DNA of 64,000 nucleotides from Paracentrotus lividus. Its lineage: Eukaryota > Echinodermata > Echinoidea > Camarodonta > Echinidae. Below are positions 35,823 through 47,401 of this stretch, one piece after another (within the stretch, counting starts at the first letter, position 1; every line of letters begins with the position of its first letter). The stretch lies in NCBI GenBank assembly GCA_940671915.1, contig CALNVZ010003435.1:14996114-15060113 (forward strand), written 5' to 3'. The position numbers and the translations under genes were made by a program. The notes under the pieces were generated by a model that saw only the letters and a list, made by a program, of their open reading frames with translations, made no database searches and was not told the DNA's origin.

Positions 35823-38800
35823 AGCGATGGCGCGGGGCGGAGATAGAGAGAAAGAAGGAGAAAGGGAAAGAAAGGAATGAGTCAGGAAGAGAAGAAGATA
35901 GAAAAGAGAGGTGAGGGGAAGAGGGAAAGAGAGAGAAAATCAACAATGAAATGTAGTGTTTAATGATGTCATTTTTTTCATTCATTTATAAATAATGGCA
36001 AATCTATGTAGATTAAAGACTGATTAAAAAAGCATTCAATGAAAAATATCACATACATCATTCTACTCAAATTACTTAAATAACTTATAAAAATAAAAAT
36101 ACTGAATTCTAAACATTTGAAATTCATTTTGATACAAAAGACATAATTTTACCTCTAAGATTTTGGATGATGGCCCAGTGTTGCTCGCAGATATCTTTCA
36201 TCGTCCTTAAACATGAACGCATCGAAGCAGAATCCCATGTACTCTCCCATGTGATATCATCAAGGCTTAACTGACCAATCAGATCTCGCCTCAGTGATGT
36301 AATCTCGTCCCTGATTGGCTGACTACTTTCAAGTTTCTTTCTGGCATCAGCTATGTTTGTCTTCAACCAATAACTGCAAGAAATAGAAATAAATTCCATA
36401 AAGCTTGAAGATAAACCAAAATAAAACAAAAGCAAAACAGAATGTTAACATGTTTAAAAAATATGAACATAAAAACTCTTTGAACAAAAGTCAAAAACAT
36501 TTTCTCAAACGTTTACTACTCAGTGAGATACCCCCTTTAAAGAAGAAACAAAATGATGCATAATATATTAAGTTCCATTTTTGATAGATAAGAGATAAAC
36601 ATTGAAGTTGAGGCAACTAACACAAGAATTTTTTTAAAGAGGGAAGATTATACCTCAATGTAATTTCAGGTTTTTCTTGCTTTTGTTGCACCCTATCCTT
36701 TGGGTTTTTCTTCCCTGTATATGCATAGTACGATTGGTGCCATTCCACCGGCCTGGGGAATTCCCCTTCCTTATCTGCATTCTCCTGTTTATACTGCTGG
36801 ATGAGGGAGGTAGACAGGTCACATGACTTCAAGATACCATCCACAGTCGTGAAGACGTCCAATGATGATAGGCTGATATGACAACTCCTGAACATAGCAC
36901 CTGTAGAAAGAAAAGGGCAAATTGATATTTTCATTTGCTTTTTATTATAATAAGCACCCATTTTATCCGACAAATTTGCTCTCAGCCAATGAAATGCAAG
37001 CAATTCAGTAGCTTATAACAGTTTGTTGGATAAAACGTCCGACAAGTCCTTTCATTAAACGCCCCCCAGGAGTGTAGATTACAGTCTACTCTTGTTATAA
37101 TGAGCATGTATACAACAAGTTGTTCTTATAAAAAGGTGATTTCCCAGAAATCAATTTAAAACAAATAACGGTATGCACAGGTGTCTCTAGTATGATTATT
37201 TGTTCAGTATAGGCCCTAACAAGATTTTGCTATAAGGTCCCATGCACCTCAACACAATGGGAGTGGACTGTATAATATATCAAAATTAGTTTCTAAGTAG
37301 ATGATAATATGCATGCTGTTACATTATATCTCTGTTCTAAACAAATCAAAAAGTTTGTAACAAAAACCTAATAAGCCAGAACATGGGAAATAACTCACCA
37401 TTATTCAACAAAGTCAAAGGGCTTCCAACTAAAAAAAATATACAATTTTTTAGAAAATAAAGATGTCTACTGGATCATCTAGCCATGATCTTGATAGTTA
37501 AGGTTTTCTTAGGTTTCTGATTTTATTTTTTTAATTTTTTTTATTGTAAGTCCTGATTGACCTTCATCTTCTCATACACAAATTGGCTTTATTTTAACCT
37601 ACTAGCAGCAGTGCCCGTAGCAGCACAGAGGGGAGGCACATAATTCTATTTTATATGGTTTGTTACATTATAGAAATTTGATTCTGACCTTTAAAAAAAA
37701 AAAACAAAATTAACAACAACAAAAAACCACACGATTTTCGCCCCACCCACGCCCATTTTTTTTGTTGTTGAAAATATATAAATAAATAAGGAATTTTATG
37801 TTATCATAATAATAAACATATTTCGATACCATGTCAACAGTCCACCATAGATGTTATTACCTTTCCCTTTCTCCCTCTATCTTTAAAAAAAATAATTAAA
37901 AAAATCGGCATTCAGCCTCCAAGAAAAGAAGGTCACATATCAGACATAGGGGGTGTTTAATTATTTTTTTCCCTATTTTTATTTATTATTTTATATTTGC
38001 TTTTCGATCAATTTGGTGTCCGCTTCAGGTCAGTTTAGCGCCCCGCTACGGTAAATTTTGTGCCCCCTTAAGCCCCCCCCCCACCCAAAATACGCGCATG
38101 TTACTTGTAGTTCTACTCTGTTTTCTTTTTCCTCTCCGTATCATTGCCCCTATATATTTTTTTATCTTATATCAGTTTAATTGGAGACATTTCTTTTCCG
38201 AAACGTATAACTTAGATATGAATGCTTTATCAAAACATTATCCTTCAAGTGTGCCCATCAACCCAAATATCAAAAACATCCCCCCCCCAAAAAAAAAAAA
38301 AAAAAAAAAACGAATCCAGTTAGACTGAGAGGTATATTATTACAATGTGCATGATATCTGCATGAATTAAATCGTGTAAGTGACATGTAAGCTCTTTAGT
38401 TGCTTCAAATCACGTTTTTGCTCGCTTGTTCTGGTCCATTGGCAGACACAATAAATTTTCCCCCCTTAGTTTATTTGCTTTTCCCGATATAGAGTATATT
38501 ATATTCAATTTGAAATATCATAATTTTAGTGGTTTGGTTTAGTCTTTATATTCCCGGCTGTCCTAATACTCCCTTAATATTTTTACTTTATCTCTCTCTC
38601 TCTCTCTCTCCCTCTCTCTCTCCGTTCCTCCTCTCCACCTCCTCTATAACATGTTTTTTTCCTTTTTTTTTTTTTTTCCATTTTTTTTCTTCATTTTAAT
38701 CCATACTGTATTATTTGCATGACACCTGAATGGGTCGATGGAGTACTTGGAGCCCTAACTGAACTGTTATGGTAAAACAATTCTGAGAAGGTTCATGTTC

Positions 38801-41800
38801 TTTGGGGCATTTGGATAGAACAATTTTCCATTATTTTTTTATTCCCTCATATAACGATATATATTCATTTAGACGATATTATTGGATTTTCGATCATGAT
38901 TATGAAAATATTATATCTATTTTGAAATATCATAATTTTTATATTTTTGGTTTCTCTCTTAAATTATATTTGTTTGAAATATCATTAATTTATTTAATAA
39001 GTTTGGTTTCTTTTTAATTTTCCGGCTATCTTACTGTTTTGAGTTTATATTCTCTCGCGCATCTCTCCACCTCCTCGCATAACATGGATTTTTAATTATA
39101 TTTTATATGACGCCACTTTCTCTCATCACTCTGGTTTGGGGGGTATATTTTTTTATGACGCCCTTTTTTCTAAATTTTCATTCCGACATTTAAAAAAAAC
39201 GCCTTCACCGGACTCATTCGCATTTTTAATTGCTATTGTTGTTTAAAATAATGTTTATAAATAAAAGAGGAATACCGTGTTATTATATTACATGTAAAAA
39301 TGTTTCGATACCTTGAGAACCGTCCACCATAGATTGTTTATTATTCCTTTTCCCCTTCTCTCTCTCTCTTTTTCTCTCTTCTTTTTTTCACTATCTTTCC
39401 CCTCCGAGAGATTTATTTCAAGTTCGTACTTATACATAATTTATGTATACGATTAGACTTCTTTTCCTTCCAGATTTTGCTAAGTTTGCATTCGGAATTA
39501 ATATCAGTCATAACCCCCCCCCAAAAAAAAACAAAACAAACAAACAAACAAACAAAACAAAACAAAACAAAACAAAAACATTTCGAGCTCTGCTGATCAA
39601 CGGATTATTCAAATATAATATAGACTACTTTTTTTTATCCTTTTCTCGTTCCATCCTCTTTCTATACATAGTTTTATTATCGTTTTTCTTTTCCTTTCCG
39701 GATTTGGCCACTACATATTTTACTCACCTTATATCGGTTTAATTGAAGACATTCCTTTTCAGGATGTATCTCAGGTATAAAATATTTTATCAAAACATTA
39801 TTCTTGAAGCGTGCAGCCTTTCACTGAACGGAAATATCAAAAACAAAACCCAAGAAAATACTTAACAAATAAAAGACCCGAATCAAGTTAGACTGAGAGG
39901 TATATGAGATAATTAGTTTATGATTTACCCCGTAACCGGTAACTTATTATAGGCATATATCATTTTAAAAATTATAATTTTAGTGGTTTGATTTCTCTAT
40001 CAATTTCCCGGCTGTCCATCCTCCCTTACTATTTTACTATATATATATATATCTCTCTCTCTCTCACTTATATAACATGTATATTTTATCTATTTATTTA
40101 TTTTTATGACGCCCCTTTCTTTCTCTCTGTCTCTCTCTTTTTTCTTTTTTTTTTTTTTCTTTCTTTGTTGTTTTTTGCTGTGATTAACTTTGCTTTTGCT
40201 CTCTTAAAGACACCATAGATTACAGCGATCGATCGATCGGCAGAAATTCCGGTCCTATCTCATCGCAAATGGCAAGATTACATCCAAACAGTCGTATTTC
40301 ATGACTTCTGAATGTCACGATGCACTGCTTTAAATCCTAAGTGATTTGTTGAGCAAAGTGGTAAAACTGGAAGAAGCAAGGATGGTGACAAACATTCGTT
40401 CCAATGCTCGATACCCAAAGAATATAGAGAAGAAAGAGTAAGATTTGACGCGTTCATACAATGCAGTACAGATACAATCAAAGTGTGTAGGGTCTTGCTG
40501 CAAACTACCGGCACAACAGGTGAGAACGGTACTACACATTTTCGGGCAGTGGCCGCTCTCCGATTTCTTTTCTCACATTTTCGTCTGTTGTTTTTCATCG
40601 AAAATGGCGAGATTGCATCCAAACGGTCCTATTTTATGACTTCTGAATATCACGTTGCACTGCTTTTTTTGTTAAGTGATTTGTTGAGCAAAGTGTTGAA
40701 ACTAAAACAACAACGACGGCGACAAACATTCGTACCGAACCTCGATACCCAAAGAACATAGAGGGGGAAAGCGTTAGATTTCACGCGTTCATGCAGTACA
40801 GCTACGATGAAAGCTGTGTGGGGTCTCGCTGCGCATCACCCGCACAACACGCGAGAACGGGCACTACCCACTTTCGGGCAGTGGCAGCTCTCCGTTTTGT
40901 TGTCCTTCGGCTTCGGCTTTTATTATATAGATAAAACCTCAATGCTTTACCATTGATGAAACATTTCTAGAGCATTGAGCTAACACGACATACATGTATA
41001 GATCCATTAACTTAAAAACATGATGTGTATACTGTACCCTTGTTAACAGACTGGCTGTGTAATTGTGTATGATTCCTGAGGTAGAATGTAAGCTCACAAG
41101 CAGTAGTTCTTTGGTCTTGGTGGAGGCTATCGATGTAGGAAAACAACTGCTTCAGTGATCTCTCATTAACAGCCTGGGAAATGGGAATTCATATTGCCTG
41201 TTGTCAGAAATGTATGTACGGTTCACATGAATTTTTTTACTAGGATGGGATTACTACATGTATAAAAGCCATAATGCTTTCAAAATGTTACATTGAATCT
41301 ACATATATATAAATAAATATTGTCACAAAAAAACTTCACAAATTTGCTCTTAATTAACTTGTGCCATATATCATCCCATTCAAGGCCATTCAATATTATA
41401 TCATTATGAGTTATCACAGATTCATGTATGCTGAACAAGCAAGTATTACAAGATCATAGTAAAATTTGTCTCACAAGGAACGTAAAATATGATTACATGA
41501 GCTGAATCTCAAGCAATAACAATGAAAATAAATATTGACTGCCTTTATTTTGAGGGAATACTGTTGTGCCATTCCACCTGGGCAACATTATACTAATATC
41601 CACCAAAGGCCATTTAACATCTCATACAGTATATTGGTGGCAATTTTGAAGAAGAAAAAAAATTAAATTGCCATTTGGTCTATACCCACTCTGACTTACG
41701 TCCATTTGGTCTCATCCCATATGGTCTAGTTTCATTTTGTCTACAAGCAGTTTGTCTAATTATCTTTTGATCTAAGCACCACTTCACCTTTTCACTATTA

Positions 41801-42284
41801 ATTCTAATTCCTGTTTCGTCTAATGTCCAGTTTGTCTAATCTCCACTTGGTCTATCACCACTTGGTCAAATCAAGTAACAAATTGATGATAGACCAAATA
41901 TTTATTTAGGCATTAGACGAAAATGTGATTAGACCATTTGGCTATTAGATGAATTGGCAGTTTGACCAAGTGGTCATTAGACCATGTATGTGTTAGGCCA
42001 ATTGTAAATTGAACAGAATGGGTTTATCCCATTTGGCATTAGAAAAACAGAGAATTAGATAAACTGCTTTTGGACCAAGTGGATATACCGGTAAACCATT
42101 TTGAACAGAGCAATCTTAGGAAATACAAGAGGAGTGTCTTACTCTCTCTTTGGGATGTTGCCCAAAGAAGTCTGGATGAACAGCGAAGATAAACGGTCGA
42201 AGAGCTTCAGTTGTCTGAGCTACAGTGAGGTATCTGCGAATCCAAGAGAGTTTGAATACACCTCCTAATCTTCTACAAGGTGAC
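32369..42284 (-). CDS. TCAIM: TCAIM (T-cell activation inhibitor, mitochondrial), 9 exons; first coding exon not found
   Basis: Exons in transcription order: 42284-42143, 41173-41038, 37428-37399 (30-base micro-exon), 36900-36654, 36373-36153, 35727-35636, 34601-34336, 33513-33382, 32603-32369 with TGA. All borders and phases agree. They encode 500 codons including the stop, against about 496 residues in human, so only a few N-terminal residues and the ATG are missing upstream. Recognised blocks: ALRPFIFAVHPDFFGQHPKE, containing an HPD tripeptide as in J-domains; NERSLKQLFSYIDSL; WHQSYYAYTG; GHVVLGSQDVPHHW; and the end LLRDGDVCIPWDWKE. The first visible exon reads CRRLGGVFKLSWIRRYL, basic and hydrophobic like a mitochondrial transit peptide. 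The molecular function is poorly defined; in mammals the protein is mitochondrial and linked to immune regulation. Confidence 0.95.
33920..34182. mobile_element. MITE with GGCCCGAATTCACAAAGG ends
   Basis: The left end GGCCCGAATTCACAAAGGAG and right end CTTTGTGAATTCGGGCC are inverted copies. The interior has nested palindromes such as CCACGGATCCGTGG. It lies in a TCAIM intron. A related left end occurs alone at 56694. Confidence 0.8.
34640..34841. mobile_element. MITE with TACTGTATAAG ends and TTTCGCG motifs
   Basis: TACTGTATAAG is inverted in CTTATACAGTA. The inside contains repeated ATTTTCGCG and CGCGAAAAT in both orientations. It begins 39 bases from the acceptor of the TCAIM exon 34336-34601. 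Confidence 0.8.
36961..37035. other. Short inverted repeat
   Basis: TTTTATCCGACAAATTTG and TTTGTTGGATAAAA form an imperfect stem across 75 bases in a TCAIM intron. Confidence 0.4.
37080..37272. mobile_element. MITE with TACAGTCYACTC ends
   Basis: TACAGTCTACTC at the left is inverted in GAGTGGACTGTA at the right. It has the same family features (CTTGTTATAATGAGC) as the copy at 24659-24831. Confidence 0.7.
37600..40935. repeat. Large degenerate tandem array in TCAIM intron
   Basis: Two blocks repeat at about 1.55 kb: TTTATCAAAACATTATCCTT and AGTTAGACTGAGAGGTATAT near 38225-38335 recur near 39785-39905, each followed by pyrimidine tracts and an ATAACATG motif. Near 40260-40920 a second tandem pair of about 340 bases repeats TTTCGGGCAGTGGC and ATGACTTCTGAAT. 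The array ends in TTTTATTATATAGATA, a tail style seen in retroelements. No intact gene; class undetermined. Confidence 0.6.
41666..42095. repeat. Foldback array of CATTTGGTCTA repeats
   Basis: The left half (about 41666-41870) carries roughly nine loose copies of CCATTTGGTCTA in direct orientation. The right half (about 41885-42095) carries similar copies inverted, as in TTAGACCATTTGG and GACCAAGTGG. It lies 47 bases from the TCAIM exon 42143-42284. Confidence 0.75.
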
Positions 42285-43436
42285 CTAAAGAGAGAAAGAA
42301 ACAAGTCATGGTTACATAAAATCTGTAACTGATGAAAGAAAACATTTATGATCTTATCTGAATGAATATAAGTCATTGTACATATCTTTAAAAAAATGTA
42401 TTTAATACTATCATTTTATTTTCCATAGCCTCCATCATTTTTTTCTAATAAAAAGGTGTTGGTATTTTGCATTATCAAAATGACAATTTCTTTCCTGAAA
42501 TATTCTATCTGGCTAAACTTTTAACAAGAATATTCATGTTTCACATCATCCTAATATTGACACTTTTATTTGAAATGGATGTTTTAAAGGAGAAGTAATT
42601 ACATACCGATTGCTATTACTATTTTAAGTGAAATGATTTGAAATTTGCATAAAAATTGTCCCACATTTCTATAATTTCAATAAAACTATCCATTTCTTAA
42701 AATAATGAAGAATGTTAACATCAAATCGAATTCATTAATGCTAATTTAATACCCCTTATCTGGCTCTTAGCAAATGATGTTGTACAATTGTGTATGCAGC
42801 ATAAATTTACACAGCTAGTGTTTTGATATAAAATTACCTTATTGACCTTTGCTGCTGACTGAAAAAAAAGTTTTTAACAATTGATCATTGTTGAGAGAAT
42901 CACTTTTACCTTAATATATGTCGCTGAAAAGAAAACATTTTGCTTCTTCAACTTTATTTTGTCTTCGCTGTCTGCTGGATTCTTTCTTCTGATATCAAGT
43001 GAGCGGAGACTCTCCACATTATCAGTGACTGTACCTGCATGCAAAAGATTAGAAGAGAATTGGTAAAGAAAAATTTAGTGTTGGTTGGAGTTACAGCTAA
43101 GGTGAAGAAAAAACAACAAACTCTTTTTGCAGACCTTGCAAAAGCCAAGTTTTCTTAAGCATTTAAAATTTATCAAAAAACCAGATTCCTTGACCTCAAA
43201 ACATTTGCTGATTCTATACCTCAAAAGGTGGCTGGCTGCTTGTTGATCTGAAACTTTGTTTGTTTGAAATTGAATAGACTCTACAAAAATTATACCTGAA
43301 TGTTTGTTTATCCCAAAATGAAATATCGTAGCGCCTGCCTGCAGGAGAGTCTATCAAAATTAATAGGATTTTTTTTTCACTTAATTACTCAATGACATTT
43401 CCAATGCCAAGCATTTGAAGCAAGCCAGGTTGTAGG

Positions 43437-43939
43437 TAACTATAGACAGCGCTGGCGCCGAAGGCGACAGCGCTGTAGAAGGGATTTGCTCATTTACGTT
43501 GAATATTGATTGGTGACCTTTTTGAAGGGTCGACCCGGAAGTAGAAAAGGGTCGACCCGGAAGTAGAAAAAAATCGCTGTGCTTTTGAACAGCAGCGCCT
43601 ACGGCCCGCTAGAGCCGCCTGCTCTAGCCGCCTAGCTAGCTTGCTAGCAGACGGCGCTCGCGACTGGGGGTCTATATCGCCATGTACCGTACCTGCGATA
43701 TGAACACAAGTTACGTGTTTGGAACTGATTTTTGCCTTCAAATATCAATCACTCATTGTTATGACAACATAAATATGTGGAAGAACCTATCTGCTCTTGT
43801 ATTCTTGGAAGTTACATAAATTCAATGTGAGTATCATTTAAAAAAAAATATATTACTTGTGAGAGATTCGGGGTATACCAGCCCCACAACTAATCATCCG
43901 TCAGTTCCCGTCGCTTCGCGACGGGGACTGGTCAGTTTA
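43437..43939. mobile_element. Hairpin-ended element A with exact 9-bp target duplication
   Basis: Begins TAACTATAGACAGCGCTGG and ends CTGGTCAGTTTA. GGTTGTAGG occurs directly on both sides (43428-43436 and 43940-43948). GC-rich stem-loops sit near both ends (AGCGCTGGCGCC...GGCGACAGCGCT, and CCCGTCGCTTCGCGACGGG). A 24-base duplication with GGGTCGACCCGGAAGTAG lies inside. It is the same family as 45285-45868. Confidence 0.85.
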
Positions 43940-44089
43940 GGTTGTAGGATCAATATTTCGTAGTCGTACATTATGAGTGGATAAATGATTCTGCGCAGAT
44001 TATCTAGATAATCCAAACAATTGATACAAAATCATGATTTATTCCCTAATACTCTGGAGATTTCTTGAGCTTCTTTAGATTCAATTCTC

Positions 44090-44272
44090 TAAAATTGTTG
44101 GTTTAACTCTGAAATACACCATGCCCATCTTGGTGAGCTGAGCGAGCATCTCTGCCATCGACATTTGCATTCGTAGCTTCCCACATACCAGGTCAGTCCC
44201 CTGGTGCAACCCGGGAGTTCAGGCACCGACCGTAAGCATAGCTGTGGTACCGTACCGTCGGGTAGAGCAGCC

Positions 44273-44316
<44 letters not shown>
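44090..44316 (+). mobile_element. Possible poly(A)-tailed retroposed sequence
   Basis: A locally GC-richer stretch of about 180 bases runs directly into an uninterrupted run of about 42 A at 44275-44316. No known RNA or protein was recognised in it. The A run is what suggests retroposition. Confidence 0.45.
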
Positions 44317-44318
<2 letters not shown>

Positions 44319-45242
44319 ATCTCGGCACGGTAAACATTATAACACTCAACATTCACACATTTCCCAAGTTTTATAATTGTGCTGTAAACAGAAGAATTAC
44401 CTGGAACACCTAATTTTGCTTCTGTGCCTTTGCCTAATCTAGATCAACAAGTCAAAATTTCCGACCAGTTTTTAATTCAACCAAGATTGGTTTCTCATTT
44501 ACCAGCTAGCATTCCATAGATGAATGCATGTTGTTGTTGTTATTATTTTGGGTTTAAATAATAAAAGGCCAATCAGTCATAATTTTATAATTTACTATGT
44601 TGCCAGATATTTTACTTATTTTATAACAATCTTTTTTCTTTTATTCATCAATAGCTTTGAATAATTTTTATCACTACTGCCGCTGACAATTTTCTCCTTT
44701 AAAAAAATTCTTTATATTTTTTCTTTTTCCTTTTTTTTCCCCACATGGATAAGCAAAATAGTCTGAAAATTTTTTCTCACATTCAGTCTGAAAATTTTCT
44801 CTCACATTCATTCATATCATGGAGGAAAGAACAAGAAAATAAAAAGGAAAAGGGTACCATGGGTAAGGGGAAGGGGGGAGGCTGAAATAGTTCAAGCAGA
44901 AAAGAAACTAGGAAACAGATTGGAAAAGAAGAAGAGGGCGCAGGAGAAGGAGCCTGAGGAGAAGTAGAAAGAGAGTGAGAAAGAGAGAGAGAATTATAAT
45001 ACTATAGAATAATTACTAGTAATTTCTTTCTTTTTTTTCGATAGAGACCGGAAATTTAGGGGAGACCGGGTATGGACGTTACAAAATTCACATTTTGGGC
45101 CAGATACTTGTAATGAAAGTACTCACACACTCCATTTTGGGTCTGTAGTTAGCCTATTATGTTGGCTAAATCCTGAGGCACATAAAACTTGAAAACATGT
45201 AAACACTAATTAACTACAGCTTAATTAATGAAGACATTTTTT

Positions 45243-46492
45243 TGTAACAACCTACCCCGTATACGTATAGGGTTGGGCGAATCTTAACTATACACAGCCC
45301 CGTTGCCGAAGGCGACGGGGCTGTACTTCCACCACCTGCATTTACAGCGAAATAATCAGCGATGATGAGCGCTCAGGTGATTATACTGGTCAATTTAATC
45401 AATCTAATATTAAAATGTTGTTGTAAGGTTTTCCTTTGATGTTCACGCGTAACAACGACTAAAAATGAAAGTATATAGAGGCTTCTTGACTTACCAAATT
45501 GAATTTTCCGTTGGCCTTGTCTCTTCTCATAGTGTTGGTGCCATCGCTGCCATTTTTCTATGACGTCATTTTACTGTGCGAAACGTATGGCGAAGACAAC
45601 GCACGCACGGAGAGAAATATACGTTGTATGGACTCAATTTTCCTGTATTTTCTAACATTATTAGTTGATTACTTCATGTGAAACATTCGCAGATGTCACC
45701 AATTCGAGGAAAAACTTCAAAGATTTGATTCAATGTGAGTATTTATTCAAATAAGGTATTTTTGACCACGAAATTTGTGGTGTTGTATAGATATTTTCAA
45801 AAACTTCGCCAAACATGTCTACTGGTTCGTCAGTTCCCGTCGCTTCGCGACGGGGGCTGGTCGGTTTAGGCGAATCTCAACTTTTTTTTCAAACAAGTTG
45901 TCTATAGTAAAATTTGACGTAGAGAACTGAAAATGACAATTATTTGCATACGATGACGTCTTACGTCGTTAAAGTGCAAAAAACAAAATGGCCGCCAAAA
46001 TAGCGTATTATGGCCCAATTATCACACTTTTTATACATGTAAAACACTTTTATTGCGTTTTTATATGCTTTGGGTGTCAGGGAACCCAACATGATTAATC
46101 CACATGATTACTCCTCCTAAGTTGACTGTTAGTGTAGTTGGCATCATCATCGAGCCAAAAATCTACCTCATATCAAAATCACTAAATAAACACCTATAAC
46201 CATACTAGGTACATTGGTCATGATAAAATTGTCAGATTTGAGCTTTTCCATCAAAATCCATAAAGAAACAAAATAAAAACCGGTTTATACCTATAAAGTG
46301 CGTGATGAATGGGCAAAATACACTATTTTGGTTTTTTTGCACCTTTAGTGACGTCAGACATCATCGTACACAAAAATCATTGTCATTTTTGGATTCTACA
46401 TCAAATTTGACTATAGAAGTAACTTGTTTGAAATAACTTTTCAGAAAAAAGTCATTATTTGCCCAACCCTAGTATACGGGTAGGTTGTTACA
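45243..46492. mobile_element. Element C, TGTAACAACCTACCC ends, interrupted by element B
   Basis: The left end TGTAACAACCTACCCCGTAT followed by AGGGTTGGGC is inverted in the right end (GCCCAACCCT, then GGGTAGGTTGTTACA). Inner arms also pair (CAAACAAGTTGTCTATAG with CTATAGAAGTAACTTGTTTG). Element B is inserted near its left end. Confidence 0.8.
45285..45868. mobile_element. Hairpin-ended element B, nested in element C, 9-bp target duplication
   Basis: Begins TAACTATACACAGCCCCG and ends CTGGTCGGTTTA, as in element A. The exact direct repeat GGCGAATCT flanks it (45276-45284 and 45869-45877). Terminal stem-loops are CAGCCCCGTTGCC...GGCGACGGGGCTG and CCCGTCGCTTCGCGACGGG. It contains a perfect TGACGTCA-type site but no recognised gene. 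Confidence 0.85.
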
Positions 46493-47283
46493 CCATATAC
46501 ATACGGACGGTAATTGTTAAAATGTGTAAATCTATTATACCATACTTTGTTTCAATCTTCCAGTTTCTTGGTATCGTTAACAGTAGATCAAGTAGAACGC
46601 TCTAGCATAGACTAAAGTAATAATAGAAATATCAAAATATTACCCCTGAAAATTGAAATAAAATTACTTTACATGTGTAATGTTATTGGGGTGGTTGACA
46701 TCGACATGAGGTAGGTTGTTGTAACAACCTACCCATGGGTGATTTTACACAATAAAATCAACTGTAGCAAACATTAGGCAGAATTACAGGGCATGGCTCA
46801 GGGGTTATTAGTGACATACATGTACTATTTTCACAATACCAGACTATCATCATGGCCTTTGAGTTGTAAGAAACTATTACAAAATTTTTATTTTTGTCAA
46901 AATCTCACTTGAACTGTAAAAATGGTTTTTGTTGATTTACTTTTTTAATAAAACAACGGAGAAACCTCACGACCCAATTCATCACAGCTATGTGTATAGG
47001 CTGTATATAGATGCCAGTTAGCACGAACTCTCTTGTTCCAACTTAGCGCACTGAGAACTGTAACAACTGACCCGTGTAAAAAAAAAAAAAAAATTGGGAG
47101 AATATAAGGAGAGGAGGGATTTTTAGCACTCAAAAGTACAAACATAGGAGGCAGTGGGTTCACTAATATCTGAGCCATTTCTCGATCAATAATATTCGAG
47201 CCACATTACGAAAGGGGCTGAATCTAAGCCAATTCCCCCAAAAATGGAAGAAATATTCTTGGCTCAATTATATATCTGAGCAA

Positions 47284-47401
47284 TATTGCGCCCCGCCCCT
47301 TGTTCCGAAGCTATATACACACTGAGCATTCCATACACATTTCGGATTTGGATTTTGGATCGGATCACGGGATTTTAATCCTCTTCAAAATTACAGCGAA
47401 A
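47284..47401 (+). promoter_or_regulatory. Probable VAC14 promoter and 5' UTR
   Basis: CGCCCCGCCCC (GC box) near 47290 is followed by the A/T-rich CTATATAC near 47310 and about 90 bases of leader to the ATG. Assignment rests on position only. Confidence 0.4.

Noticed and set aside
35700-35985. Minus-strand frame rich in Ser, Leu and Phe
   Set aside because: It translates a GA/TC simple repeat; only its last part overlaps the true TCAIM exon 35636-35727.
45494-45565. Candidate first TCAIM exon with a TGACGTCA site and a GTAAGT donor on the minus strand
   Set aside because: It lies inside element B (flanked by exact 9-bp duplications), and joining it to the exon at 42284 gives an in-frame stop, so it cannot supply the missing start codon.
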